From the NCBI GenBank assembly GCA_914767715.1, contig OU612073.1, positions 14,570,001-14,634,000 on the forward strand: 64,000 nt of DNA, in the 5' to 3' direction. Source of the DNA: Membranipora membranacea (lineage: Eukaryota > Bryozoa > Gymnolaemata > Cheilostomatida > Membraniporidae). Both the position numbers and the translations under genes were made by a program. Under the pieces are notes generated by a model. It saw only the letters and a list, made by a program, of their open reading frames with translations, searched no databases and was not told the DNA's origin. How positions within the stretch are numbered: position 1 is the first letter of the stretch; every line of letters starts with the position of its first letter. Positions 36,248-51,200 of this stretch are shown here, piece by piece.

Positions 36248-39200
36248 CTTGAATATAAGGAAATACAACAAAGTGATATAAAATAATAATAATAATGATG
36301 ATGTAGCCGTACATCCATCAATGATATTCAACCCTGGAATAATGAGTTTGAGTTAAAATTGAATGATATTATTACCGGAATTATGTGCCCACAGTCTTCC
36401 AGTTTGATCCATTTCTGTCCATAACTGACGTCGATCTTCAATTCTCTCTTCACTGCATCTGCTAAGTCAGGTCTGTTACATTTTTCACACAACCTTGGAC
36501 AAGGATCTCCACACAGCCCAATACATTGTACAAGCTGAAATTGATATGACATTATAAAATACACACAGCAGAGAAAAGAAGTTTGCATGAGAAACTCAAA
36601 CTCGAACTGAATTCAAATTTGAGGAGGTGGAGAAGTAGGAAGCCATATTGATAGCAAGTTTAAATAATGTGACAACGTCCTGCCAGATATGAAAGGAAGG
36701 ACATGACATGAAATACAAAGAGTGAGAGGGAAGAGAGTGCTACTTTCAAGCAACCTACCTTTCCTCCGCATCCAAGTATACATTTGAATTTCAGAGGACA
36801 CTGCTCTTCACACATCTCTATGTTACACAATTCATCGCAGTATTTCTCACACATCATGTGCTTACAACCAACACTGCAGTGTGGTACAGAATATCGTCCA
36901 CCATGTCGAAACCTGCACTCATCTTTACAATGATTGGCTACACAGACCTTGCCGTGTGAGGTGCACCTGTGTGAATCACAGAATAAGTTAAAGACTACTC
37001 CAAGCTTCTTTTTTTTTGCAGACTGAAATCAAATTTGAGTAGCAACTGCAGTATTGGGATATTGTCAGCTTATAATAGTGAATGTTTGGATGAAATTCAG
37101 AGCTAGTGTCTAGTGTGCAGTGATGTCTCTTGCAAAATTAGAATTGAATTATTATATTTTTTTGACCAGCTTTAATAAATATCCGTATAACCTAGCTATC
37201 TATAGCCTGGTAGTATGTATTCATGGAAGTATGGTGTTGGGGAGTTCATCTTCAAAGCACTTTGATTTTGGTTATGCAAACGTACTTTATCCTTCTTACC
37301 TGAGGTTACAAGGCTCTTCACATAGCTTAGGATCACAGCCACTTTTCTGGGTACAGTCACCACACTTTCCAGTGCATTTGTGACCACACTTCATCAGCCT
37401 CCCGCAGACTGCTTCGCAAGGAGAACAGGAGCCTCTACTGGAACTGGAAAAATGAACATTTCACATTTTTTAAGACGGGACAGCTGTGGTTTGATAAAAA
37501 ACTTCGTTAAAATTGCAAACCAATCTTGCAAAGTTGTTTTGTTTTTCTCAGTCACATCTCTTGACCATTCATACATGAGATATTAATCTTTGCAAAGGTT
37601 GGAAGCAGGACATCACTTATAACATACAAAGTTTGGTGTAAGTCCTCAAATTTGTGTGAGTACGATGATTGCCACTTTGTGTCTAATTATGTTCCTATTT
37701 CGTTGGTGTTTAGCACATTTCTAGAATATGTCTATCCTACGTACTGACCACCTCTACCTACATATTTTAGCCAATTTTTTTAATAGATTTATTAGCAATA
37801 ATCTTTGATCGACGTGGCGTCATTGAGTCTGAACAAAACCTGTTGTCGCATCTGATTTGTAATTCAGTCTTACACTTAATTGAGATGATTTGTGTCGAAA
37901 GTTGGATGTTCCTTCAACTGTAGGTCAACCCGATTGGTTCCATCAAAGACACCCTTTCTAGTACTACGACAATCATTTATGTAAGGCGACTCAATCTTAA
38001 TGATTTGTGTGAGGCTATCCATGGCTATTAGTCAAATCTGCCAGAGGGAAGATTTGGTTTTATTGATTTAACTTGCTCCTAGAAAACAGGTAATATAACA
38101 ATTTAAATTATCTTCCCTGTACAAAATTCTATCTATACTAACCATTCAGAACATTTTCCGAAGCAGCTATGGCCACAGTCAGGATGCTTTTTTTTGCAAG
38201 GCTCCGTACATCCGGCATGCTCTCCTTTACTCTTGCTGGAAAAGATGAAAATAATTACAAACCCTTCCCGACCTGATAGGATGATAGGGTGATAATCCAC
38301 CATTTCAAAGTTAAGCCGGAAACAGGTAACAGACAAAGTGTTTAAAGTGTTTCTCCATGAGTTGGAGCTGGATGACAGAAGTAAAAGCAAATTTAAAAAT
38401 TGTTCAAACACTATTTTGTAACCATGATTTCAGAATTTTTTGGTCAATCTGAAATGATGTGTGAGAACCAAAAATGACACTTTCCTTACTCATTGCACAA
38501 TCTAAATTATTATAGTATTGACATGTCGGGTCTATATTTAAGACTAGACTAACTAGAATTTTTATCCGTTATTTAAAATTTAGCGTACAGAACTTTTGAC
38601 CACAGCCAGGGTGTTGTTTAAACGAAGCTTCATAAAAAGTGAATGGGGACTCGGATTGCAAATTTGTTGGCCTCGATCTTATTGGTTGCTGGTTCTCCCT
38701 GCAAGCAGCCAATTAGAGCCAGCACTTGGGCCAAGTCCTTGCTAGCAATGGAAAATAGTTTAAAAAGCTGTTAGTATTGAAATGGTAAAACCAGCTGCAT
38801 TAGAAATTGAGCTTTGTTTAATAACTTTGTTATGACATTCTCAAACATGTCTTTTTGAATTTTGAACTTACCACCTTCCACAGAATCCTGTACATTTGTG
38901 ACCACATGACAATACCTCAGGACATGGCAGAAGACAAACTTTGTTTTTGTGTGAGAGTGTGAAACTTGAGTCAAAGCTACAAACATTTAGAAAATTAACA
39001 ATTTGAATGCACAATGGTACATACTGTGACGCCACAGGTTTCTGCAAGACAAGTAATTCAAAGGCGGGAACAGTTTTCTACTAACAAATACAAAACTGGA
39101 AGATTTGGATTTCATTTCAATTTTTAATGTAGGAGTAAGCCCTTGAGTGACTATTGTAGTGTATGAAAATCCAACAGTCTCCTTCACTTACCATTTGTGA

Positions 39201-42200
39201 CAGATGATTTTGCACTTGTGTATACCGCATTCCAAGAATTTACCGCACTCTTCGCGGCACTTGCCATGCTTTCCTTTCTTAAAACTAAAATGTTGGAATA
39301 TTGTGATATCAAATAATACTATAGTAAATGTGCAAAGTCATTGGGGACAGATCAACAATGTATTATCATACGTAAATTCTCATATCATTCAGTGATAAAG
39401 CTAATTTTCTTGCTATTCATATAGGTTGACACATTTGGATGCGCTTTCTGCAACAGACATAACATAATAGATATTGATATATAGCCATCTACCAAGCTGT
39501 CATTTATTGCTCATGGAGGCTGGCAGCAATGGTATAGCAAACATATTTGACGTGTCGTTCACATTAATTGCAATTCATGTCAAAGAGTAGAGTAGGCTTT
39601 TTAGTCAGGATACTTCGCCAAAGGCCAGAATTACAGAATCAGTGACAGTATAAATGTTGATATTTAGATGACCTTAAAGGCTTATACGCAAGGAATGGGC
39701 TGAGACCCTAATGGCTGCCAGATTTGGAGTCTCCCGTTTAATCCATGCACTACTTTTTGGGGCTATAAGTATGATATTGTAGAGGTTGTTCCATATAGTG
39801 TGTAAAAAGAATTTTGAATAGGGTGGAGTTAATTCTGAAAATCTTATGACATCGATGGAGTTGAATTATGTGAGATGATGTTGTTTTTGTTTTGTTAATG
39901 CTTGGGAACAGTGGCTTCAAAGCTGACTGAAGACACTCAAATTAAACTTTTCTTGGCCTTATGTAAGGGTTTAGAAGCTGTATAAAGGCTCAGACCAAGA
40001 TATTGATTAGATACTAGAATACTAAATTACTGATGATTTTCAATGCAATCTATTACAAGAGCTAGAGAGAATACATTTTATTGAAGCCACTGCTTGGAGG
40101 ATTTCCCTTTACATTTTGTTTTTACACCAATCAGGTATTGCTGCCTATATCTTAACACTGAATGGAAATAGAGTGATAAGAATAAATGGACATCAATAAG
40201 GCTCAAAAGTCATTCCATGTCATAATCACAAAAACTGCAATAAAAAGGTATTCTGTCGACATCCACATCAATAGTTGCATTGCGCTATCAAGCTCACAAA
40301 GAAACTGCTACATATGTTTGTGGCTCATGAGTGATGCAGAAATTTCGACAGTTTGAACTACTAACCACGTAAAGCAGGTGCCTTTACATTTGTGTTTGCA
40401 TCTCTCCAATGTCTCAGCACATGGAGTTGAACATTTAAATGACATATAACAAGGCACCATCGAAAGTTCACCACAAACAGAGCACTCTTTCTCTTCTTTA
40501 ACATCACACTTGGCGAGTCTGCAGTCTACATAGCACCTTTTTAAAGAAGACAATGACATATTATCTTTATATCGTTTGGATGATCACTTATATCTTTACT
40601 TCAATTGTAATCTGAGGGAAGCTTTTTGATAATAGAAATGAGTCACAACAAAAAAATTTTGCGGACACAATAACGGTAAATGATTAAAAAAGATCTGAAT
40701 TTTCATGTTATCCATACAAGTGACATCACTTTGTCATGTTTGAATCATAATTTGTGTTATGAACCCAAAGAGGACATGGCGAATTAATAGAAAACTGACT
40801 TACACCATGTTGCATGGATGATGACATTTCTCTAGCATTCTCTTACATTTCTCCATACATTGTGGGATAATGTTTCGGCGACCACATTCAACGGTATAGT
40901 TGTGGCCACAAGATAGAGATATTACACATTTCTGCTTACAAACTGGGGCAATAATGTCCCAATCAGTGCATGGCTGGGTAAAGCTGTGGCCACATGATAA
41001 TTCTTTGGTCAACTCTGCGTAGCAGGGAAGGCAAGTCTGGTGACATTTATCTACAAACATAATATTGAAATCAGTTTTACAATACTTTTTCGTTATGTAA
41101 CACTGAATCTAACCGTGGTTATTTCAGAAATTGAAATCAGAATATTTTGTTATTCAGGATGGTTGAAGATTTTGAACGCAAAGGCACTTGGCAAATTCAG
41201 TATGCTCGCATTATCAGAGAACAAGAATATCATCATAATTACCTTTGCAACGATGTCCGTTCTTACAGTGTTTTAAACATCTTTTCTCACAAATCCATGT
41301 ATGTTCTGAGGGATGACAATCCATATCACAAACATGGCCACATGACAAGGTCTGGTTACATTTCTGTGCACATCCACCTGTACCATGAATAGAGGACCAA
41401 GAAATATTATTGTTTGTGTCGCAGCTACACACACTCAAAACATAGAACTTGACTTTGGAAGTCAATTAATCTGGATAGTTAGTTCTCAATTCAAATGATC
41501 AAACCGCAAATTTTTTTTGTGTTTGCATGGTTGGTAAATTCTCAGCTAAGTTAAAAAAAGGTACAGTAGGGTTGAATAAGAAGTTGCCGTTCATATATGA
41601 AGCACTTAACAGAGGAGATCATGCGCATGCAAGTTTAAACAGCAGTAGCAACTGTCTGACTGTGTACTGCAATGAGGGGATACAACAACTTGAGTAATGA
41701 ACACACCTTTAGGCGATAACTTCTTGAAGTCTTCAGGCTTCTTCACTAAAGCTGGATTGCTATGTTTCAAACAGCTAAGATTCAGTGTGTCACCGTATTC
41801 ACAAGCCGCCTTTGCAATCTCAACAGTTCTCTTCCAGTCATCTGTCTCAGGGTAATTGCAGCAAATTAGAATAAGGATAATAAGGTAATCTACACTCATT
41901 TATGCTACAAATTATAAACCGCATACTGTATTGTTGCTCTTGTCAAATATTGCAAATCGATCATTGTGGTCCAAACACACAAAGGATGACAATAAATTGG
42001 ACTAAAATAGCAGGCTTTTCTCAGTAAATCGACATACTGAAATGTCGCTTTATTCCTTTCAATGACTGTTGCTGAGTTGAAACAACTATGCCATATTTTA
42101 AGAAAAACTCACCGGACTGTTTAGCAAGCATCTCCAGGTTACCGATGACATACATTCCAATCTTAGCTCGAGATAGAGTGACACAGATTCTATTTTGCGT

Positions 42201-45200
42201 CTTGACGAACCCGACTTTTTCTTCTTTGTTGCTTCTTACCAGTGACACTATCACAATGTCGTTTTCCTCTCCTAAAACAACAGTTATTTATTTGTCAATT
42301 TAAAATTATCGCTCTCCAGTTGAAAATATGTCATACCTTCACCATGCCTGCAAATAGTGTCATAAAGTAGTGGTATATTTTGATGGAAACTTTTACATTG
42401 GTAGTCATCTATGCAAACTGTTTTGATCATCTGATCGAAGCTTAAGTTGATCTTTCTCTGTGAGAGCAAGTCTCGAATAAAGAATTCCTGGCCCTTGTAC
42501 ATACAGATTATAGTGATCTGCTTGTGGTCACACTGCTGGACTAATAAGTATCTGCAAAGGGAAATAATACTGTAGGAATTATATCACTTTCTTTGTCAAG
42601 GACTATGATTTATTTTAGTACAAAAACTAGTGTCTAATTAGCCAACATACTAGCCCTTAATTTTGGTACGAGGGGATCATTGTTCACCCTTCTCATCTTA
42701 AAATGATTGGCTTTTCTAATGAGAAGATACTCCCATATACCCTGTTCTATCATAAACTCCAGAGATGGCTCACCTGACAAGCTCAACAATCATTTTTGCT
42801 TCGTGGCTATTTCTTTTGCTCATTAAGCCTTCAACTTCAGTTTCTAGCTCCTTGTGGTTGAGGAAGAAAACTGAATGTGCCATACCTAAACATATTGACG
42901 GAAAGTTCAGAGGGCTGAACTTATACATTGTGTTAAACCATGCAAATCTTTCTATCAAAGTGGTAAGTCTTAAATTTAGACCAAACATCTAATAATATTT
43001 TTGAGATGCATAACAATGTAGTGGCAACTGACTTTGAAGAGGAATATTGGTCACAGGGGCACTTTCGCTGATCAAAAATTAGCATTAGGGTTAGGCTAAC
43101 CTGCGTTGTTCAGCCAATAAGATATGTATTCAAATATTTGGTTACATACCTTTGACCACTGGCCTGTTCTCTACACTCATATGATCATCAAGCTGATCAT
43201 ATATTGGTCTGACATATTTTGAGATCTCTGGTCGCATTCTGTGTTGGACATTGAGAGTTTTCACAGGAAGCTTGTTGTTTACCATTCTTTCAAACAGTGA
43301 CAAATCTAGATTTGCATCCTTTGCTAGCGAGAATACAGTTGGGCTCGGCTTTAACTGTTTGTGGTCACCTACAAGATGTATAATATAATCAGTGGTCGCC
43401 ACTAGTCTGGTCTGATTAACCAAGACCAGCTATGTTATCCTGACATTGGAAGGGAAAATGTGTTTTCATGTTTTTTGTATAATTAATATAAGAATTCGGC
43501 CTTGACGAAAACCATAGCCAAAAAAATTGAGGTTGGAACATGTTGAACTAAATTTCCATATTTACTGAGAAAGTGAATGTTGTGTGAAAGCCGTACCTAT
43601 CAGTATTAGGTGCTGACAGTGTTTGTTTAGGGAGGCAATGATATGTGCTTCAAGTACTTCAGCTGCTTCTTCTACTATAACAATGCGAGGACCCACCACC
43701 TGAAGCACATCTTGTAATCGCGCTGCACCAGTGGTGGTCATGCCTATCACTTTCGCTTTCTTTAGAGCTGCAACTTGCTGTTGTTTTCTTGATAAATAAA
43801 ATGATACCATCTCTCGATTAGGGTAACCAATTTGAAAAGTAGTATCAGTTTGTCATAATGCACAAACCAATTTCCGTATGATAATGGATTTCCCTAACAA
43901 TGTGTCTAAAAGCAATGATTCATCTATGGTTTGACGTTCTACTTAAGCTGTAAGATGTTAGCAGGTCAACAGTTTAGATTATACAAAGCGCAGCTTCTTA
44001 CTTGAGGTCACTTTGCTTCTTGAGAACCTCTGCATATTTATCCTGGCATTGCCTCAGTTGAGCACAAACTTTTTTTTGATGGACAGTCAGCCAGTAATAA
44101 TACAAACGCTTCCTGAAAAAGACAAACCACCTTAAAAAAAACATTTACTAAAAAGAAATAGCGAATCCTTGAGTTATAAACTGCTGGAGTTGTTCACTAT
44201 AACGGAGGTCTAGCTTGCAAATTGATGATTGATTGCTCAAAGTATGGATTATTGAATTTGATTACTAGGGAACTAGTCAAACTACCCTTTTTAGATACAT
44301 ATTAGAATGGATAGTATAGACGAAATTGATAGCAAGGACATGTCTCAAAGACTTTGCTCATTCCTGTTGAAAAACTAGCCAGGGTAGGCCAGGGTAGCTG
44401 AGGGTGCTACGAACCAGTTTTGGCCAATTCACAGCTTTCCATTTCCCTCTTACATATGCTACTCATTTATTTGAAAGAGAAATCAGAAGCTTTCGATTTA
44501 TTTGTTAAGGGAGAAAGATTTGTATGCCCTATACACATAAAGATAGATTGTTTGACTAATATTTTGGATGTACCTGTCATCGTTTGTGAATTTCTTTGAC
44601 ATAATGCTCTTTCCGTTTATACATTTCTCATCTAGTTCTTTGACAGACTGCTCATCCATAATAAGATTACCGTCAAAATGTGTGTCTGTATAGACCTCTT
44701 TGTCGGGCATCTGTCCCTCTGTAATGATTGCAATAAAAATGGTGTTGTGGGTGGTAAAGCTGATTAGACATAATGAATAATTTACAGTTTAGTTTATTTA
44801 ACTGCAAATTCCTGTTTGGAGAACCAATTATTCGCTACTGTATTTCTGTCTTCAATATCCTCAATATTGTTATTAGGTGTGAAACTCTGCATTGAGAAAT
44901 GTGGTAAAACGGCAGACAACTTCTCATACTTTTCTAAATTGAAAACTCAAATTAGATGTATGTGATGTGAATAATAGATACCGCTAAAATATATCAATCT
45001 ACCTTCATCACCATCATCTATGCCCTCCAAGCAATGAGTATCTGGATCATACTCTTCCTGGTATTCTGTTGAAATAGACCAAAAAGATTACCATTATCGA
45101 ACGGAATACCCATACCACACTAAAATTCGATATGCTTCACTGGATCATTTTGACTCATCCCGATGTATGTGCTGCTTCTTAGTATAATGATTTGATATCC

Positions 45201-48200
45201 GGGGCCGATAGATTGTTTTTTCTCTCTTCGACTCACTCCAAAACTCTTCTTCTTTGGACTCAGAAGTTGTGCATGAGATCTTCAAAGCGCCAGCTGTTGA
45301 CCTCCCATGTCTATTTTGAGCTTTACACATATTCTCTACAAAGGATAAACATTCATTTGTGATTAAGATAATTGGAATATTTCATTCTCGGAACATCTCC
45401 ATATCTGAGAGTAGCGTGATAGCAATGGTATTGGTACCAGAGAATATCAAGATCAATTTTAATTCAATGACAAACAAAAATTTGAAAAAAAATAGTTTTT
45501 ATATACCCTTCATGCCTTATTTATCCTTCAGAAGCAATATTCTTTGTGGAAATGTACAGATAAACCTATGTTAAGTATTGTTAAAGTTAATTGTTTATGG
45601 TACGGGAGACGCTAACACTTATCTAGCCCAGTTTTTACAAAGTAGTTCATGAATATTCAGTAATTAGAAAGTTTTTGAGCAGGAAACCAGTGTACATGAG
45701 TAAGGGGTATGACAAAAATACTCAGTGTTGTTTCAACCTAAATTGCAGAGAGTCAAGATTCAAGGACTTGTTTATGAGATACTGGGTCACATTTCCATCC
45801 ACATCAGTCTCAGATGTTGTTTCAACTAACGCTCTGCTGATGGGAACAAACAAAATTTCGAGGTGACATAGTGTATGGCTATAATGATTAGTTATTCGCC
45901 TACGAAATCAAGTCAAGAAATCCTCACACCCGACGCAACTCATTTATTGCAGTTAGCAGTGAGCAGCCAGTGCTCTAACCAAGAGAGTTTAATTGCTTTC
46001 ACAATTGATATTGAATGTGGCCTCATAAAGAGGGGTCTCATAGTGTTCCCCTCTTTCATTGATTGAAAATAATTCCACAAATTTTTAATTTTAATTGTTT
46101 TTAATTTTAGTTGAGCACTTGCATCCCACCTGCCACCTATTAAACACATAATATCATAACTTGAAGAGTGGTCAACATCAGAAAAATACACTAACCAGTA
46201 GTGAGATTGACCCAATTAGCCACAACGTCATAGTCTGGGTATTGGTAGGAAGGCTCAACAGATTGCGAGAACTGTTTACAAAAAACATCATGTATGACAC
46301 CTGGGTAGAAATGGTTGAATCCTCTGATACCCTCATCTTTTCCCACGGTGCAATTTGCTAATTCTTCGTACTCCAACTACAAACAAAAATTGTTGACGGT
46401 TGAAAAGATGCATTATACTATTAGATATCACTAAGTAAACTAAAATTATTATCATAAATGCTATACATACCTCGAGATCTCTCTTTTGGTCATTGAGATT
46501 GTAATAAATAGATTTATGAATCGCTGTCTCGGCATTACGCAGAAGATTGTTCAAATTTAATCCTTTGACTTGCTCACTGCGACTTCTTGAGCCCACTCTG
46601 ATGACGTCTAAAATAAAAGTTTCAATATCTAAAACACTAAGGATTGAACGGGTAGTCGAAAACGAGTACAGGTCAGATATTGGGTATGCCTGATAATTTG
46701 CTTATGGGTACATGTTGTACAGCACTACTCAACTACCCAACCTTTTGCTGTTCTCTGGTAAAACTATTTTGTTCAAATCAAAATATACAGAGAGTGCTGC
46801 AACTCAAGCATACAGTCATCAAAGTCCATGACTTTAGATACCATAAGATGTTAAGTCAATACAAAATCCAATATTGACTTGAAAATAACATGTAAAGTTG
46901 TGTTAACAGATAAAAATAACACACCTAGACTGGAGATGTTTCTTACTCCACAAGAATAATTAAGAACAATAATATTGTTTGCGTTTCTCCTGCAATCAAT
47001 CAACTCAATCAATCAATCACTTGGACTGAGTTTCAATTCTGGTTGGGAAAGTCATATTGATCAGCTGCAATATATGTCATGCCTAATGTAAACAGAAGTT
47101 TTCCACATCAGAAACTGAAATTATAAACTAGTTCTAGCTGTAAGCAGCTTTTACACAGCCATCTCTTGGATATTATAACTACACTGTACTTCCCTGTACT
47201 GGGCATTTGATGCATACTTTATGTCAGGAATGAAGTGGCGTATATAAGGATATACTCACCAGTTGAGCAGAACTTTAATATTCCTTCAAGAAACTGGTCA
47301 AGAGCATGATTTGTATAACAGACAAGTAATATAGGTCTGTCTAACTTCTCAGGAGTTTGTTGCTTGTTCTCCTCATCAGGATCTGCTGGGGATGTAGACT
47401 GGCCTTTATTTGCACCAACTCTGGCCAATTGTTTCTTTTGAAAACTACTGAAACCTTGTCTGGATCCCTTATTATCTTTTGTGGTCTGATAGAGATTGTG
47501 CAGCAGGGTCCTCACTATCCTGAGTCCAACATATGTCTTCCCGGTACCAGGTGGCCCTGAAAGAATTTATTATGATGAGTCAACAACAACCACTAATGAT
47601 AGGACACTTCGCTCAATATAATGTAATGTCCTAACATCATAGGTCGATCCTTTCCTCCTGCAATCACACTAAATCCCGAATGGAATCGAACAGAAAGTCT
47701 CCGCTCTTGTGAGTTAAAAGAATATCTAACTCTGGTCAACCTCACACATAAGACAGTTGTACAGGAAGGGACTAAGTTTGGTTAATCTTGGAAAATAATC
47801 TAAACATTAAGAGACTATAAGTTGCTTTGATTAAAAAACGGACATTCATTCCTAGGGTAATTATTATCAAAAACATAGTTTTCTAGTAATCTAAGAGAAG
47901 TTCTACGATTCTAAAATGGTGTGTTGAAAATTTTTTACCTTGAATGACAGAAAACTCTTGTGTTAGAGCAGCTTTGTATGCTTCATATTGTGATTCGTTG
48001 AACTCTAATTGCGATGCTGGGGGCCACATATGTGTATTATCAACAGGCACTGGGTCAGTATAGCTCAAACTTCTCCAAGCTTCGTCGGGCAGTGGCAGAC
48101 TGAAGTTCAAGCCCGGACTGAGGTAGTCTGGCAGCTTAGCCACTGTTTTGCACCTATTGATCATATAACATTCATGCTCGTAGCCTGTAAAGTCTGCTGG

Positions 48201-51200
48201 ATAGCTGATTATAATAGAGCGATTAACATTTCACATTACCATGTCTAGCATGGTTCACTCTTTAGCTTAGACGCCTTTTCACAATAGGTCAAAGCCCGCC
48301 GCAATTTGCATGGCCTTCATAACTTCCCATTCTGTGGGCTGATGGTACTCTCATCGCTGACCCAGTGAGATAGAATACAGACAGGCAAACCAAAAGAATG
48401 GAATGAGGGCCACCTCAGAAATCTGGAGGTCAGGAAACAAATGTCAAAAAAAAATTGTTATTTAAGTATTAATTTTATTAAAAAGACAAAGGAAATTTAA
48501 ATTTCCAATCATGTTATAAATATAAAATTTGGACAATTTTCTCAGTTTGACAAGAGCGCAAGTCAGTATTTTCTCTGCGCTGGGCCAGTATAACAGTTTT
48601 CACAGCAATGATTGACATGATAAAAACTCATTAATTAATAAGCAATGTGTAGGTAAAATGAGACTCAATAATCCTATTAGAATAGTAAAGATCAGCCTTT
48701 TATTTTGAGTAGACCTAAATTGCAAAGAAAGTTTGATGCAGAGCTTATCAATCAAACAGAACCGATAATTAAGAGAACATATTGGCTTATCACTTACTGT
48801 ACGATGTAACGGTCAAACGGGAACGAATTGCGGTTGTCCTGAAGGGCAACTGCCATTTTCTGAAGACCTGATAGAACGTGTTTATAAGATTCATAAAACG
48901 CTGTACTCTCTACAACCATGTATGGACCCACTGAGTCAGCCATGCCATGGAATTCATCATTTGACTCAGATAGAAATGTAATGTGAACTACATTTGGGTT
49001 ATCCTCAGCCTTCTGCCAATCTAGAAACAAAATCAAACTATAGTGATTATTATTGTCATTATTAAGATTTGATAAAGATAGATAGATTAGATAAATTATT
49101 TTCTCCCCTTGCACCATTTAATTTATAAATCATACAATGATGATTTTTATTATACCAAGTTTATGAAGCAAGTCTGACTAGGCAAATAAAAGGTTTGAAA
49201 AAGGCTGCCTCCCTCGTACATCATACACTTTTTCATAGTTTATAAGATTATGCATGCACACATAACTTATAAATCATATTAATTCAATTGAACATTGATC
49301 AATTGAACAGAAAATTTGGCAAAAAGTCTCACGCTTTTTCGGTCCAGGCGATGGTCGGTTTACTATTGTTGCAAACAGAATATTGTTGTGGAATTCATCG
49401 GTTGACAGACAGACAAGTGAGCCAAAAGGAAGTCTTTTAGTCTTTAGCCACTTTCTGGTTGCAAACACTCTGTTGTTCTGATCGACCCTGTAGGAAGATA
49501 AACTATCAATATATTCAAACAAGCCAGGTGATTTCTTTCTGAGGAGTTTGAGAGAGCCAGTTTGGTTGCCAAGCAGCAGACGGCATTGCTGATAAAGCTA
49601 CTCCGTCTGGCTTTCAAACTTAAAAATGACTCATTTTTGCTCCATCTCAATTGGATGTTACGACTTACAAATCTTTTAGGTTTGACGTTGCAGGGCAGAG
49701 CTGAGGTGTGAATGTGCTGAGATCAACTTACTCTAGAATGTGGTGGATACCATCTTTTGTGAAGCCGGTTCCTCTGATGTGAAAATTGTTGTATATCTTG
49801 TACTCGCCATCCCTGAGTTTTCCCATTCGAGCGATATGTGGCTTTTCTAACACTGCCTTGATACCTTTTCTCACTGTACAGACGAAATCCTCACGAAAAA
49901 GACGGAACTGAACGTCTAAATAGTCATGTGCGTCTTCAAATCCTAAAAATAAAGCGTTGCAAAGTCAAAATTTCTATCTCCGTGTTGATTCAGACAATAA
50001 AATAATATAAGATCATGCCATCAATTTGCATCAAATTAGTGGGAGTGAGCAGAATAAATAGTAAAATAATAAATAAATAAATAAGTAAATAATAAAAAGG
50101 GAGCAACCATTATTTGATGTTTAAACGCCCAAAGCTGGATGAGTTTGAAGGGTATATCCCCTCACTTTATACAACGCTGACAGCCAAGGGCAAAAGATAG
50201 TTTATGCGCAAATTTCCTCCCACCTTTTTTCAGACAGGTCGGAGCATCAAGAATTAAGTAATTGTGGATTGCAGGGGGGTTTCAGATGAGGACCAATGAC
50301 TCTAGGGCCGATGCTTTCAATAACACGCTGCTTAGATATGGGGAAATGTTACTAACACCCTATGTTTAAGAGCTTGATTGTTTAGAGTTATTTAGCTCTT
50401 CAGCTTCACACAAGAGAGTGTATTCATAAGTAAAGATCTACCTACTTCCGACAGGTCGGTTTTTCCGTAACCAAACAGGCTGAGTGCTGAGGACTTCTTC
50501 TTTCGTAGGATGCACCGAAATTTTGGTAAAGTCATCGGGTGGTTTGATATCTGTATAAATCCATTCTCCCTTTCTCACACTAGAGCTATGACATAAAAAT
50601 TGGACAGCAAGATTTTTCACCACTATTTTCAATTTTATTGTTTCTTCTTTTGATGACTGGTTTGACTGCAAAGATTGCTCACAATAATAGATTTGTAAGT
50701 TAGTTTGAGCTACTTTGAGTGCTCTATTTATTTCATTGTTTCAGTGATGGGAGTTATTTTCCCCTTTTTTGGGTTCACATTATTAGAGCATCACATACCT
50801 TTTTGGTCTTGCATGATAGCTCTGTCAGGATAGGCCATAGCTCACAGTTTTTGGCGAAAATCTGTCTTGAAAGAACAATTGCAAGGCATCTCAAGATGAG
50901 GGGGGGGGGGGGAGAGATCAGGCTCATCATAGTGTGTAAACGAGAACACAACTGAAAACTTATGCAATGGAACCTAAGACTTTACGTTATGTTGACAGCA
51001 GGACCTGTTGGTATTGGCGTTAATTGTATTAATTCTATAGAGCAGAAAATTGCTATACAAACCCAGTTCCTCCGCCAGCCATCGCCTCTTGTATTTCCTG
51101 TTCACGTATTCTCTTCTCATCTGTTGCTCTTCGAATGTCATTATATCTCGCACTCACTCCATTAAGCTCAGGTACAGATTCTATTCTCTCTTTGATGAGC

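Larger units (their letters stand above)
29250..43072 (-). repeat. Inverted duplication, right arm
   Basis: This is the reverse-complement partner of 1-9835, interrupted by the retrotransposon at 29417-33925. It holds the 3' half of gene C, its 3' flank and a decayed exon. Relative to the left arm it lacks one finger exon (near 39570) and one 288-bp tail repeat. Confidence 0.9.

Noticed and set aside
46980-47030. CAATCAATCAACTCAATCAATC tract as a possible direct-repeat array
   Set aside because: It is a short microsatellite without spacers; not a CRISPR-like array.
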